Shown here: positions 1-7,775 of the stretch, piece after piece
How positions within the stretch are numbered: the stretch's first letter is position 1
Layout of the letters: every line of letters starts with the position of its first letter
NCBI GenBank assembly: GCA_903873905.1
Contig: CAIQQJ010000064.1
Location: 1 to 32,330, forward strand
Direction: 5' to 3'
DNA length: 32,330 bases
DNA from: an uncultured Flavobacteriales bacterium
GTDB taxonomy: Bacteria; Bacteroidota; Bacteroidia; Palsa-965
Made by a program: the position numbers and the translations under genes
The notes under the pieces: model-generated
What the model was told of the DNA's origin: nothing
The model's database searches: none
The model's input: only the letters and a program-made list of their open reading frames with translations

Positions 1-132
1 ATGGAATGGATATATGACCACGCAAGCCCAAACAAAATTTGCATTGTTCTTGCCTTCGTTTGTTTTGCATGGTGGATGAAAATGCAGGCTAACTTCAACA
101 AGAAAGCAATTAAAGAGGGCGGCTATAAATAG
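1..132 (+). CDS. Small single-pass membrane peptide, possibly the 3' part of a longer gene
   Basis: An open frame starts with ATG at the first base and encodes 43 residues (MEWIYDHASPNK...KEGGYK). Residues about 13-25 are hydrophobic (CIVLAFVCFAWW) and are followed by a Lys-rich tail, which suggests one membrane helix with a cytoplasmic C-terminus. A strong terminator hairpin follows 27 bases after the stop, which supports this as a transcribed 3' end. I do not recognise a family. Because the window begins exactly at the ATG, the true start could lie upstream and this Met could be internal. The function is unknown. Confidence 0.5.
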   Translation: MEWIYDHASPNKICIVLAFVCFAWWMKMQANFNKKAIKEGGYK

Positions 133-158
133 TCACTGATCCTTCGATGATACAATTT

Positions 159-189
159 TAGCCCTACAGAAATGTGGGGCTATTTTTTT
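159..189 (+). terminator. Intrinsic terminator after the small membrane peptide
   Basis: A 10-bp stem (TAGCCCTACA with TGTGGGGCTA, one T-G wobble) is closed by a GAAA tetraloop and followed by seven T residues at 183-189. The T-run is on the plus-strand side only, so it serves the gene ending at 132. It also separates that gene from purD, which arrives from the other strand and ends at 230. Confidence 0.85.
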
Positions 190-229
190 GCCACAACTTG
201 CGTAGATCAATGTTTCAACCTTTTCAGAA

Positions 230-1522
230 TTATTTTCCCTTGACCAACCTCATCAAATCCTGACCAATATCTTTTCGGAAATAACAGCCTTCAAATTTTA
301 CCGTATTCGCAGCGACGTAGGATAATTTTATGGCTTCATCAATTGTATTTGCAAATGCCGTGAATGCAATTATTCTTCCACCGTTGGTGACAATGTTTCC
401 ATTTTCACTTTTTGTTCCGGCATGAAATGCGATGGCCTCTTTTACATTTTCCAATCCTGAAATAATTTTTCCATTTTCATAATCGCCTGGGTAACCACCG
501 GCAACCATCATAACGGTAGTCGCGATTCTGGAATCCAATTCAAATTTGAAATCGGAAAGTTTTTTTTCTGCAACAGCAATAAACAACTCCAACAAATCGG
601 ATTTTATTCTTGGAATGACAACTTCCGTTTCAGGATCACCCATGCGCACATTATACTCAATCACTTTCGGGTTTCCATTATCATTCATCAGTCCGATGAA
701 AATAAATCCTACATAGGGAATTCCATCTTTCCGCAAACCTTCAATGGTTGGAATAACAACTTGCTCTTCCACTTTTTTCAGATATGCTTCGTCAGCAAAG
801 GGCACTGGGGAAACGGCTCCCATCCCTCCTGTATTCAATCCTTCATCACCATCTCCAATTCTTTTGTAATCTTTTGCGGCAGGCAATATTTTATAGGAAA
901 TTCCATCTGTCAAAACAAAAACGGAAAGTTCAATTCCTTTTAAAAATTCCTCAATCACCACTTTGCTGCTGGCGATTCCGAATTTCGCATCGGCTAACAT
1001 GGCTTTTAATTCGGCTTTCGCTTCGGGAAGGTTGTGTGGAATTACAACTCCCTTTCCTGCTGCAAGTCCGTCGGCCTTTAAAACGTAGGGTGGTGAAAGT
1101 TTTTCCAGAAATGCGTAGCCATCATTCAGCGTTTCTTTCGTGAAAGTTGCATAGGCTGCGGTTGGAATACCGTGACGAATCATGAATTGTTTTGAAAAAT
1201 CCTTGCTGCCCTCCAATTGTGCTCCATTTTTCGGCGGACCAATAACAGGAATGTGTTTCAATAGATCATCCGCAAGAAAAAAATCATGAATGCCTTTTAC
1301 CAATGGATCTTCTGGTCCAACGATTACCATTTTAACATCATGCGACAAAACAAAATTCCTGATGGAAGGAAAATCAGTTGATGACATTTGCACATTTGTT
1401 CCACACATAGCCGTTCCTGCATTTCCCGGTGCAATAAAAAGTTTAGAAAGTTTTTTGCTTTGCGAAATTTTCCAAGCGAAAGCATGTTCACGGCCACCAG
1501 ACCCAAGAATAAGTACGTTCAT
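230..1522 (-). CDS. purD: Phosphoribosylamine--glycine ligase (GAR synthetase)
   Basis: PurD catalyses the ATP-dependent joining of glycine to 5-phosphoribosylamine, the second step of de novo purine synthesis, in the cytosol. The 430-residue protein has the usual bacterial length. The N-terminus MNVLILGSGGREHA is the classic PurD opening. An ATP-grasp fold follows, with VLKADGLAAGKGV, then GGMGAVSP, and the metal-binding EYNVRMGDPE near residue 290. The reading frame is intact and no other pur gene lies next to it. The start at 1522 fits the family N-terminus exactly. A -7-like TACATTTG (minus strand, 1534-1527) lies only a few bases upstream, too close for an ordinary leader, so the promoter is uncertain. 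Confidence 0.97.
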   Translation of the reverse strand: MNVLILGSGGREHAFAWKISQSKKLSKLFIAPGNAGTAMCGTNVQMSSTDFPSIRNFVLSHDVKMVIVGPEDPLVKGIHDFFLADDLLKHIPVIGPPKNGAQLEGSKDFSKQFMIRHGIPTAAYATFTKETLNDGYAFLEKLSPPYVLKADGLAAGKGVVIPHNLPEAKAELKAMLADAKFGIASSKVVIEEFLKGIELSVFVLTDGISYKILPAAKDYKRIGDGDEGLNTGGMGAVSPVPFADEAYLKKVEEQVVIPTIEGLRKDGIPYVGFIFIGLMNDNGNPKVIEYNVRMGDPETEVVIPRIKSDLLELFIAVAEKKLSDFKFELDSRIATTVMMVAGGYPGDYENGKIISGLENVKEAIAFHAGTKSENGNIVTNGGRIIAFTAFANTIDEAIKLSYVAANTVKFEGCYFRKDIGQDLMRLVKGK

Positions 1523-1535
1523 GTTGCAAATGTAA

Positions 1536-1567
1536 TGTGATGATGTGCTGATATGCGAGTGTGCTGA
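1536..1567. repeat. Degenerate 8-bp tandem tract upstream of purD
   Basis: Four consecutive octamers, TGTGATGA, TGTGCTGA, TATGCGAG and TGTGCTGA, lie 14 bases upstream of the purD start. This is one member of the 7/8-bp periodic tracts found throughout the window. I see no coding potential in it. Confidence 0.7.
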
Positions 1568-1595
1568 TAAAAATTAATAATTACTCTTGAAATTT

Positions 1596-1762
1596 GGGCG
1601 TGTCTCCAATCCCAACCCCGACAATTCTGTTGGCGTTGGGAGAGTCGGGCTTTATCTCGAAGGGACTACTATGTAGCGCTACAAGTCCTCAGCCGCAGTG
1701 TCGGGATTGAAAACCCTGCACCACGTCTTCCGGGCTTTACGCTGCAATCCCTCACGCAAAAA
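1596..1762. repeat. Interspersed hairpin repeat, copy A (long, diverged)
   Basis: Begins with GGGCGTG and ends with ATCCCTCACGCAAAAA, the same head and tail as the copy at 20824-20925. It contains a symmetrical hairpin at 1611-1640: CCCAAC, bulged C, CCGACA, loop ATTC, TGTTGG, bulged C, GTTGGG. The interior is longer and more diverged than the other copies. No open reading frame of note lies inside. From memory this resembles an intergenic repeat type common in Bacteroidota genomes, but I cannot check that here. Confidence 0.6.
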
Positions 1763-1765
1763 CAA

Positions 1766-1791
1766 AATGCCACAATGCACAATGCATTATG
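1766..1791. repeat. Short 7/8-bp periodic tract
   Basis: AATGCCAC, AATGCAC and AATGCATTATG follow directly after hairpin repeat copy A. It is another small periodic tract in the 411-base gap between purD and the DUF885 gene. Apart from repeats, I see no gene in that gap. Confidence 0.5.
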
Positions 1792-1819
1792 TTACCATAC
1801 CTTTTCAGTCATTTCAATA

Positions 1820-1877
1820 AGCCTTTGTGCTGGAGCTAGTCCTGAGCTTGTAGAAGGACGCTTTTGTGATTTTGTGG
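1820..1877. repeat. Palindromic repeat (GTCCTGAGCTTGTAGAAGGAC) nested in an octamer tract
   Basis: A 21-base near-palindrome lies at 1839-1859, with GTCCT and AGGAC as its arms. It belongs to the widespread TCCTGAGCTTGTCGAAGGA-type palindrome. It is flanked by CCTTTGTGCT on the left and by TTTTGTGA, TTTTGTGG (1862-1877) on the right, which look like parts of one octamer tract interrupted by the palindrome. It lies just upstream of the DUF885 gene. Confidence 0.6.
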
Positions 1878-1933
1878 CAAAAAAGAAAACACAATTCCGG
1901 TATCTTTACACTCCCAGAATTAAATAAATCAAA

Positions 1934-3730
1934 ATGAAAAAACTTTTTTTTCTATTCATCATCTCCGCAACAATTTACAGTTGCAATTCAAATTCTCCTG
2001 CCGTTGTTGACAAAACAAAAGAGGACAACAAAGAACTGGCAACATTCTTCAATGCTTATTATGAAGAGCGCCTCCAATTATTCCCCCTCGAAGCTACTTC
2101 GAATGGCGACAATCGCTACAATAATAAAATGTATGCCGATTTCACCGATTCATATCGTGCGAAGCTGAAGGAATTCTGGCAACGTAATTTGGATATTGTG
2201 TTAAAATACAACCGCGATTCTCTTAGTGAAAATGATCAAATCTCTTACGATATTTTCAAACGTGAAATGGAAATGAGTATTGAAGGCTTGACGTTCCATG
2301 ATAATTATTTTCCCACAAATCAATTCGGCGGCCTTACTTTAACGATGGGCCAATTGGGAAGTGGAGAAGGAAATCAACCTTTCAAAACTGTAACGGATTA
2401 TGATAATTGGATTGAAAGGGCAAAACAATTTACCGTTTGGACAGACAGCGCAATTATTTATTTCAGAAAAGGAATTGCTTCAAATTATGTCTTGCCGAAG
2501 GTATTGGTGGAAAAAATGTTACCACAATGCGACGACATACAAACGAAAGAGGTAACAAAAAGTCTGTTCTATGGCCCAATAAAAAACATGCCCGCAAGTT
2601 TTTCAGCTGAAGATAAAGATCGTTTAACAAAAGCATACACAAGTCTAATCACTGATGACATAAATCCTGCGTATAAAAAACTGGGAGCCTTCTTGCGTGA
2701 GGAATATTTGCCGAAAGCGAGAACCACTTCAGGAATGAACTCACTTGAAAATGGATCTGCGTATTACAATTTCATGATTCGTTATTGGACCACAACCAAC
2801 AAAACGCCTGATGAAATTTATCAAACTGGCTTATCGGAAGTAGAGCGTATTACCAAAGTGATGGACACGATAAAGGAAAGTGTGAATTTCAAAGGCGACA
2901 TGAAATCATTTTTTGAATATCTTAAAAAGGATCCGAAAATGTTTCCTTATAAAACTCCGGATGATGTGTTGAATGCTTTTCATGCAATTCAAACCAAGAT
3001 TGATCCAAAATTGAAAAATATGTTTGGTAGAGTTCCGAAAACAAAATTCGAAATCCGGCAGACCGAAGCTTTCCGCGCAGCAAGTGCAAGTGCAGAATAC
3101 AATCAAGGAAGTGCGGATGGATCGCGACCAGGAATTTTTTACATTCCGATTATTGATGCCACAAAATTCAACATGACAAGTGGAATGGAAAGTTTGTTTT
3201 TGCACGAAGCGATTCCTGGACATCATTATCAAATGTCATTGCAACAGGAAAATGAAAGTTTGCCAAGTTTCCGACGTTTCCTTTGGTGTGGCGCTTATGG
3301 AGAAGGTTGGGCTTTGTATTGCGAAAGTCTGGGAAAAGAATTGGGATGTTATACAGATCCTTATCAACACATGGGCGCGCTGGGAGATGAAATGCTGCGT
3401 GCCATTCGATTGGTGGTTGACGTTGCGCTTCACACGGGAAAAATGACAAGAGAAGAAGCGATCCAATACATGCTTGACCACGAATCACTCACAGAAGAAT
3501 ACGCAACAGAAGAAGTTGAAAGATACATGGCTGTTCCTGCGCAAGCACTGAGTTATAAAATCGGTTCACTGAAAATTCGTGAATTGAGAAACAGATATGC
3601 AAGTGAAAATGCAGATTCATTCAAACTCTCTGATTTTCATGATGAGTTATTGCGTTATGGTTGTATGCCTTTGGATGTGATGGAAAAAAATATGGATGCT
3701 TGGGCAAAAAGAGAAAAAGCACAGAAATAA
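1934..3730 (+). CDS. DUF885-family zinc metallopeptidase-like lipoprotein
   Basis: The 598-residue protein has a lipoprotein signal peptide (lipobox near IYSC, Cys17), so it is probably anchored in the periplasm or outer membrane. The remainder matches the DUF885 family of gluzincin-like peptidases. HEAIPGHH at residues 424-431 supplies HExxH-type metal ligands and the catalytic Glu. GEGWALYCE at 456-464 supplies the downstream acidic ligand. DGSRPGIFYIP around 395-404 is typical of the family. Substrates of DUF885 proteins are mostly unknown, so I assign no specific peptide target. The gene stands alone and is followed by a strong hairpin terminator at 3751. The start is fixed by the signal peptide. 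Confidence 0.9.
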   Translation: MKKLFFLFIISATIYSCNSNSPAVVDKTKEDNKELATFFNAYYEERLQLFPLEATSNGDNRYNNKMYADFTDSYRAKLKEFWQRNLDIVLKYNRDSLSENDQISYDIFKREMEMSIEGLTFHDNYFPTNQFGGLTLTMGQLGSGEGNQPFKTVTDYDNWIERAKQFTVWTDSAIIYFRKGIASNYVLPKVLVEKMLPQCDDIQTKEVTKSLFYGPIKNMPASFSAEDKDRLTKAYTSLITDDINPAYKKLGAFLREEYLPKARTTSGMNSLENGSAYYNFMIRYWTTTNKTPDEIYQTGLSEVERITKVMDTIKESVNFKGDMKSFFEYLKKDPKMFPYKTPDDVLNAFHAIQTKIDPKLKNMFGRVPKTKFEIRQTEAFRAASASAEYNQGSADGSRPGIFYIPIIDATKFNMTSGMESLFLHEAIPGHHYQMSLQQENESLPSFRRFLWCGAYGEGWALYCESLGKELGCYTDPYQHMGALGDEMLRAIRLVVDVALHTGKMTREEAIQYMLDHESLTEEYATEEVERYMAVPAQALSYKIGSLKIRELRNRYASENADSFKLSDFHDELLRYGCMPLDVMEKNMDAWAKREKAQK

Positions 3731-3750
3731 TTTGATTTGAAAATTTGAAA

Positions 3751-3780
3751 AGGCGAGTTCCATTTGGGGCTCGCCTATTT
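3751..3780 (+). terminator. Hairpin terminator after the DUF885 gene
   Basis: An 11-bp stem (AGGCGAGTTCC with GGGGCTCGCCT, two G-T wobbles) has an ATTT loop and is followed by ATTTTATT. It begins 21 bases after the stop codon. The U-tract is interrupted, so termination may be partial. Confidence 0.75.
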
Positions 3781-3906
3781 TATTAAATTCAAAAACGCCC
3801 AACAATTCAATATTCCTACAAGGACAATTAGAGTTAAGTATATCGGGCAATTAAAAAATCAGACTCCCTATTTTTACATTCAAAGAAACAATCCGTATTT
3901 CTGAAT

Positions 3907-3937
3907 GTTGTCGAATGTGCTTTATTTAATACATTTG
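3907..3937 (+). promoter_or_regulatory. Bacteroidota-type promoter of the histidine kinase operon
   Basis: TACATTTG at 3930-3937 matches the -7 consensus TAnnTTTG. GTTG at 3907-3910 is a plausible -33 element, 19 bases upstream. This is the spacing known for Bacteroidota sigma-ABfr promoters. The predicted start of transcription leaves a leader of only about 10 bases before the ATG at 3954. Confidence 0.6.
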
Positions 3938-3953
3938 ATTTAATCCCTACTAC

Positions 3954-5369
3954 ATGCCTGCCAAGAACCCCGAAATGCCATTAATCCCTATAAATCCAAG
4001 AGCTTCTGAAGCTTACTTTAAAAGTCTGGCCGAAAACCTACCACACTTCATGGCCATTCTCGATCCGGAAAATTTTAAAATAAAATCCATAAATAGAGCA
4101 CAGGATGGTTTTACAGTGGAGGATATTATTGGTAAAGAGATTTTTGATTTCATTCTAATTGAAAACAAGGAAATCTATATACAAAAACTAGAAGAGTTAA
4201 AACAAACAGGAAATACTTTGGTTCTTGATGTTGAATCAGCTTCTAAACGTTACCCCAGTGGAAAAGCATGGTACCATGCGAACATCTCAATTATTTATGG
4301 AGAGGAAAATTCTGTCGAAGCTATTTTAGTCGTCTACGAAGATATTTCTGAAAAGAAATTAAAAGAAATTGAAAACATAAATGCCAGAGAGAGAATAAAT
4401 GCGATTATCAATAATACCAGCGATATTATTTGTTCCATTGACAACAATTATAATTTATTGGAGTTCAATAATACGTTTGAACAAATTATCAAGAAGGGAT
4501 TTGGCATTGAATTAATTTCTGGCAAGCCAATATTTGAATTTATTGATCCACAAAGGCACGAAAGCCTGAAAGTCATTTATGCTAGAGTTCAACAGGGTGA
4601 AACCTGCAATGATGTTTCCCGATTTCTCACAAAATCTGGTTTGGTTTTATATAATGAAACCAGTTTCAATCCCATTTATAATTCGGAGAAACAAATAAGT
4701 GGAATCAGTATTTTTTCAAAGGACATCACAGAGCGGGTGAAAAATGAGCAGAAAACTACAGCTGCTTTAAAGGAAAAAGAAGTTTTGCTGGCGGAAATTC
4801 ATCATCGGATAAAAAACAATTTGGCAATGGTTTCCGGTTTATTGGAATTGCAAGAAATGAATATCAACAATACGGAGGCAAAAGAAGCGCTTGCACAAAG
4901 CAGAAAACGAATAAAATCAACTGCCCTAATTCACGAACTTTTATATCGTAGTGAATCATTTCAAAACATCAATCTGAAAGATTATCTGTCGGAATTATTC
5001 CAACACTTGAAAATCAACGATAAAGTTCAACTTGTTTTAAAAGGGAATGATGTCAATCTCAATCTGACCACTGCAATGCCTTTGGGTTTGATGATCAATG
5101 AAATCATGCTGAATTCATTTAAACATTCTCACAAGGATGGCACTGAAGGAAAAACTGAAATTGAACTCATAAGCAATTCGAATTCATTGGTAATTAATTA
5201 TTGTGACTGCAAAGGAAACTTTCCTGTTCACATAGATTTTAAAAACTCAAAAACAACCGGACTCGCACTCATTCATACTTTTGCAGCTCAATTAGACGGA
5301 AGCATTGAATTGATTTGCAATGCACCACCAAAATATAAAATTCAAATTCCCACAAATGACAATCAATAA
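3954..5369 (+). CDS. Soluble PAS-PAS sensor histidine kinase (HisKA_2 type)
   Basis: A 471-residue cytosolic kinase with no membrane segment. Two PAS-like domains occupy roughly residues 18-135 and 145-262, so the signal is probably internal (redox, ligand or light). A HisKA_2 dimerisation domain follows with EIHHRIKNN at 281-289 (His283 the likely phospho-acceptor). A compact HATPase domain comes next, with the N-box around 379-392 (LMINEIMLNSF) and TGLALI at 435-440. This class often phosphorylates stand-alone receivers or acts in stress or light signalling in other bacteria. The downstream receiver gene overlaps its last 14 bases, making it the obvious partner. It sits behind a good TAnnTTTG promoter. 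Confidence 0.9.
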   Translation: MPAKNPEMPLIPINPRASEAYFKSLAENLPHFMAILDPENFKIKSINRAQDGFTVEDIIGKEIFDFILIENKEIYIQKLEELKQTGNTLVLDVESASKRYPSGKAWYHANISIIYGEENSVEAILVVYEDISEKKLKEIENINARERINAIINNTSDIICSIDNNYNLLEFNNTFEQIIKKGFGIELISGKPIFEFIDPQRHESLKVIYARVQQGETCNDVSRFLTKSGLVLYNETSFNPIYNSEKQISGISIFSKDITERVKNEQKTTAALKEKEVLLAEIHHRIKNNLAMVSGLLELQEMNINNTEAKEALAQSRKRIKSTALIHELLYRSESFQNINLKDYLSELFQHLKINDKVQLVLKGNDVNLNLTTAMPLGLMINEIMLNSFKHSHKDGTEGKTEIELISNSNSLVINYCDCKGNFPVHIDFKNSKTTGLALIHTFAAQLDGSIELICNAPPKYKIQIPTNDNQ

Positions 5370-5718
5370 AAATATTTTGATTGCCGAAGATGAATTGGTG
5401 ATCGCAAAGGTTTTGCAGATGCAATTGGAGAGAACTGGATACCAGGTAGAAAATGTTCCCAATGGAAACGATGTTTTCAATAAGGTAAATGAAATGAAAC
5501 CAATTTTTATCATTCTCGATGTGCAGTTGAAAAACAACACAAGTGGCCTTGATGCAGGAAAGAAGATTCGGGAAGCGGGCATTAATACACCTATCATTTT
5601 CACAACAGGCAATTCTTATGACCACACTGTGCAATTAGTGAAGGACATTGAGCACGCGAAAGTATTGACAAAACCGGTGCTGTTTGAACAACTGTTGGCG
5701 ATGATAAAACAATTCTGA
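5356..5718 (+). CDS. Single-domain response regulator
   Basis: The 120-residue protein is one receiver domain and nothing else. Acidic residues E11/D12, phospho-acceptor Asp55 (IILDVQL), Thr83/Thr84 and Lys106 (LTKP) are all present. The start at 5356 is chosen because MTINKNILIAEDE is a canonical receiver opening. A further upstream Met would only add kinase-overlapping sequence. The 14-base overlap with the kinase stop suggests translational coupling. With no output domain, it probably acts through protein-protein contact or as a phospho-relay intermediate. It ends only 6 bases from the convergent msrB stop, so readthrough antisense is likely. Confidence 0.92.
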   Translation: MTINKNILIAEDELVIAKVLQMQLERTGYQVENVPNGNDVFNKVNEMKPIFIILDVQLKNNTSGLDAGKKIREAGINTPIIFTTGNSYDHTVQLVKDIEHAKVLTKPVLFEQLLAMIKQF

Positions 5719-5724
5719 ACAGCC

Positions 5725-6237
5725 CTACTCTTTCACAAAAATCAAGGCCCCAGAATTAATACAAAATCGTTGGAAAGTTGGTGGTGGTCCATCATCAAAT
5801 ACATGACCCAAATGTCCTCCACATTTTTTACACGTCACTTCCGTACGCACCATTCCCACAGAATTATCTTTTGTATAAGCACAGGTTGATGAATCAAATG
5901 GCATTTTAAAACTAGGCCATCCACAACCAGCATCAAATTTTTCATCGGAAGAAAATAACACCGTGCCACAGGCCGCACATTTGTAAATTCCTTTTTGATC
6001 ATTGTTCCAATAGGCTCCTGTGAATGGTCGCTCCGTTCCTTTTTCACGTAGGATATTATATTGCTCGGGCGTCAATTCCTTTTTCCACTCTGCATCTGTC
6101 TTTACAATTTTTGTCGTATCCATTATTTTATTTTTTGTAGAATCGGTCACCACAACCTTGTTTGCCGGAATTGTATCGGGGCTTGAGCACGCGGAAAAGA
6201 GTGTCAAAAATATTGCCGTGCAAAAAAACATTCTCAT
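5725..6237 (-). CDS. msrB: Peptide-methionine (R)-S-oxide reductase, lipoprotein form
   Basis: MsrB reduces the R-diastereomer of methionine sulfoxide in proteins. The 170-residue product has a full MsrB domain: GCGWPSF at 104-110, Zn-binding pairs Cys87/Cys90 and Cys136/Cys139, and the catalytic Cys159 in RFCINSGAL. Unlike cytosolic MsrB, it begins with a lipoprotein signal (lipobox LFSAC, Cys17) and a ~30-residue linker, so it should repair oxidised proteins in the cell envelope. Its electron donor outside the cytoplasm is not encoded nearby. MRM at the start gives two possible initiators two codons apart; the first is used here. Confidence 0.93.
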   Translation of the reverse strand: MRMFFCTAIFLTLFSACSSPDTIPANKVVVTDSTKNKIMDTTKIVKTDAEWKKELTPEQYNILREKGTERPFTGAYWNNDQKGIYKCAACGTVLFSSDEKFDAGCGWPSFKMPFDSSTCAYTKDNSVGMVRTEVTCKKCGGHLGHVFDDGPPPTFQRFCINSGALIFVKE

Positions 6238-6364
6238 TGCTTTAGTTTCCTAAAATTACAAAGTAATTGAATTTGCAATTTCCCGATGCCGTAAGGAATT
6301 GTTTGGAAATGTTAAAATGAATGTCACAAAGTGACAATTGTCAACTCTTCGCGCAATTAAAATC

Positions 6365-7699
6365 CTACCTGTTGTGCTTTAACATAACTCTATATTTCCC
6401 TAGTGAAAAAATCGTTCCCTCCGCTTCTTTTCCCAAGTGAACATTTGCACCAGTTGCCGCTCCAACACGATTCACAACACTGCTGGTCAAATCAAATCCT
6501 GTAACATTGCCACTCTGATTATTACTGGCTGTGTAAGCTGAATAAATTGTATTTCTATCTTGAGCATTCTCCTGATCTCCATTAAAACTATTATCCAATT
6601 TCTTTTTCATCCAACGCATCGCTGCTTGGCGTAATGAAATATCGTTGCTTGCAACAGGCGAATTGGATTTGAATGTTGCATAATTATAGTACGCATCCGT
6701 AAAGTCAACATGCGCATTAATCCGATTTTTGAGAGGACCATTTGTATAATTACATGCAAGTGCAACAAACGGATCCTTTTCATTTACATTGGGCAAAGGA
6801 ACCAAAATGTCATTCGTTTTGTTTTTCGGATTTCCGTTTGATTCAATTGGATTGGGAACATTATCATGACCACTGTTATTCGCCATCTGATCATTGGAAT
6901 GTGGCAATGGAGAAATTTGTTTTTTTGAATTTGAAGTATCAATCTTGGCAAGATCACCTTTGTCCTTTTTCACTTCGTCATTTCCAGAATAATTGAAAAA
7001 GAAAATTCCCAGCAACAAGGCAAAAACGGCAGCAGCGGCAAAACGAATATCGCGCATCCACCAAAAACCTCCACGATCATTTTCCTCCCGTTTCAATGAT
7101 TCCTTGTCTTCAAATACAACCGAAGTGTCAGCGGAAAGTTTTGTTTGTTTATAAAGTGCAAATGCATTTTGCTGTTCCACACTTCCTGCAAGTGAAGCGG
7201 TAAAACCTTTTTCTTCCTCCGCATTCAACAAGCCTTCCATCGAAGCAATTGCCATTTCATCGAAATCCTCTTCTGAAACAAGAACCGATTTCATCAAGGA
7301 AGCCTTGTGTTCGAAAACAATACCTTCATCCGGAACTAGAATCGCTTTACGCAACAAATCCAACTCAGTTCTTTTCGAAGGATGCAAAACAATAAAATTT
7401 TCCAATGCAATTTTTTCTTCCGCACTCGTCAGTCCTTCCACTTCAGCAACAAAATATTCTTCATAATTCAATTCATTTATTCCGTCAGCTAATTCAACCG
7501 ATTTTTTCAAATCAGCCTTCCCATCGAAATGAACTTTTTTGTCGGGTGAAAAGGATACTTCTTCATAACTGTCAAAAACTTCCCGCAAGTCCGGATTCAA
7601 AATCAAAAATGAAAACAAAGCTTCCACCCCTTCTTTCGAAAGATTTCCCTCGTAATAATCGAGGAACCAGGCTTCACAATTTTCGCGATCGATGGACAT
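6365..7699 (-). CDS. Probable anti-sigma factor with three tandem cytoplasmic repeats
   Basis: A 444-residue protein directly downstream of an ECF sigma gene (71 bases apart, same strand). The N-terminal half is three copies of one ~60-residue unit at about 6-66, 78-137 and 144-204. Each has an EG-turn, a Glu-rich helix, and a closing motif such as VHFDGKADLKK, IVFEHKASLMK or VVFEDKESLKR. One membrane helix lies at about 218-236 (AAAAVFALLLGIFFF), followed by a ~205-residue periplasmic tail rich in Asn and Ser, with no recognised domain. The topology (cytosolic N-terminus, one helix, periplasmic sensor) matches anti-sigma factors. I see no zinc-type ZAS HxxxCxxC motif and no FecR domain. The anti-sigma role is inferred from position and topology. 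Confidence 0.65.
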   Translation of the reverse strand: MSIDRENCEAWFLDYYEGNLSKEGVEALFSFLILNPDLREVFDSYEEVSFSPDKKVHFDGKADLKKSVELADGINELNYEEYFVAEVEGLTSAEEKIALENFIVLHPSKRTELDLLRKAILVPDEGIVFEHKASLMKSVLVSEEDFDEMAIASMEGLLNAEEEKGFTASLAGSVEQQNAFALYKQTKLSADTSVVFEDKESLKREENDRGGFWWMRDIRFAAAAVFALLLGIFFFNYSGNDEVKKDKGDLAKIDTSNSKKQISPLPHSNDQMANNSGHDNVPNPIESNGNPKNKTNDILVPLPNVNEKDPFVALACNYTNGPLKNRINAHVDFTDAYYNYATFKSNSPVASNDISLRQAAMRWMKKKLDNSFNGDQENAQDRNTIYSAYTASNNQSGNVTGFDLTSSVVNRVGAATGANVHLGKEAEGTIFSLGKYRVMLKHNR

Positions 7700-7700
7700 T

Positions 7701-7775
7701 AAATTACAATTTTGAATTTTGAATTATCTAAAACATTTGACATTTTATATTTGACTTTCAACATTAGACTTTAGA
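7701..7775. repeat. Two 7-bp periodic tracts between sigma factor and its partner gene
   Basis: Units AATTACA, ATTTTGA, ATTTTGA, ATTATCT run from 7701 to 7728. After a short break, six heptamers in exact register run from 7734 to 7775: ATTTGAC, ATTTTAT, ATTTGAC, TTTCAAC, ATTAGAC, TTTAGAC. The second tract covers the stop codon of the sigma factor gene (7771-7773). The tracts fill essentially the whole 71-base gap. Confidence 0.8.

Noticed and set aside
7701-7775. CRISPR array
   Set aside because: Units are only 7 bases with no unique spacers, and no cas gene is present.
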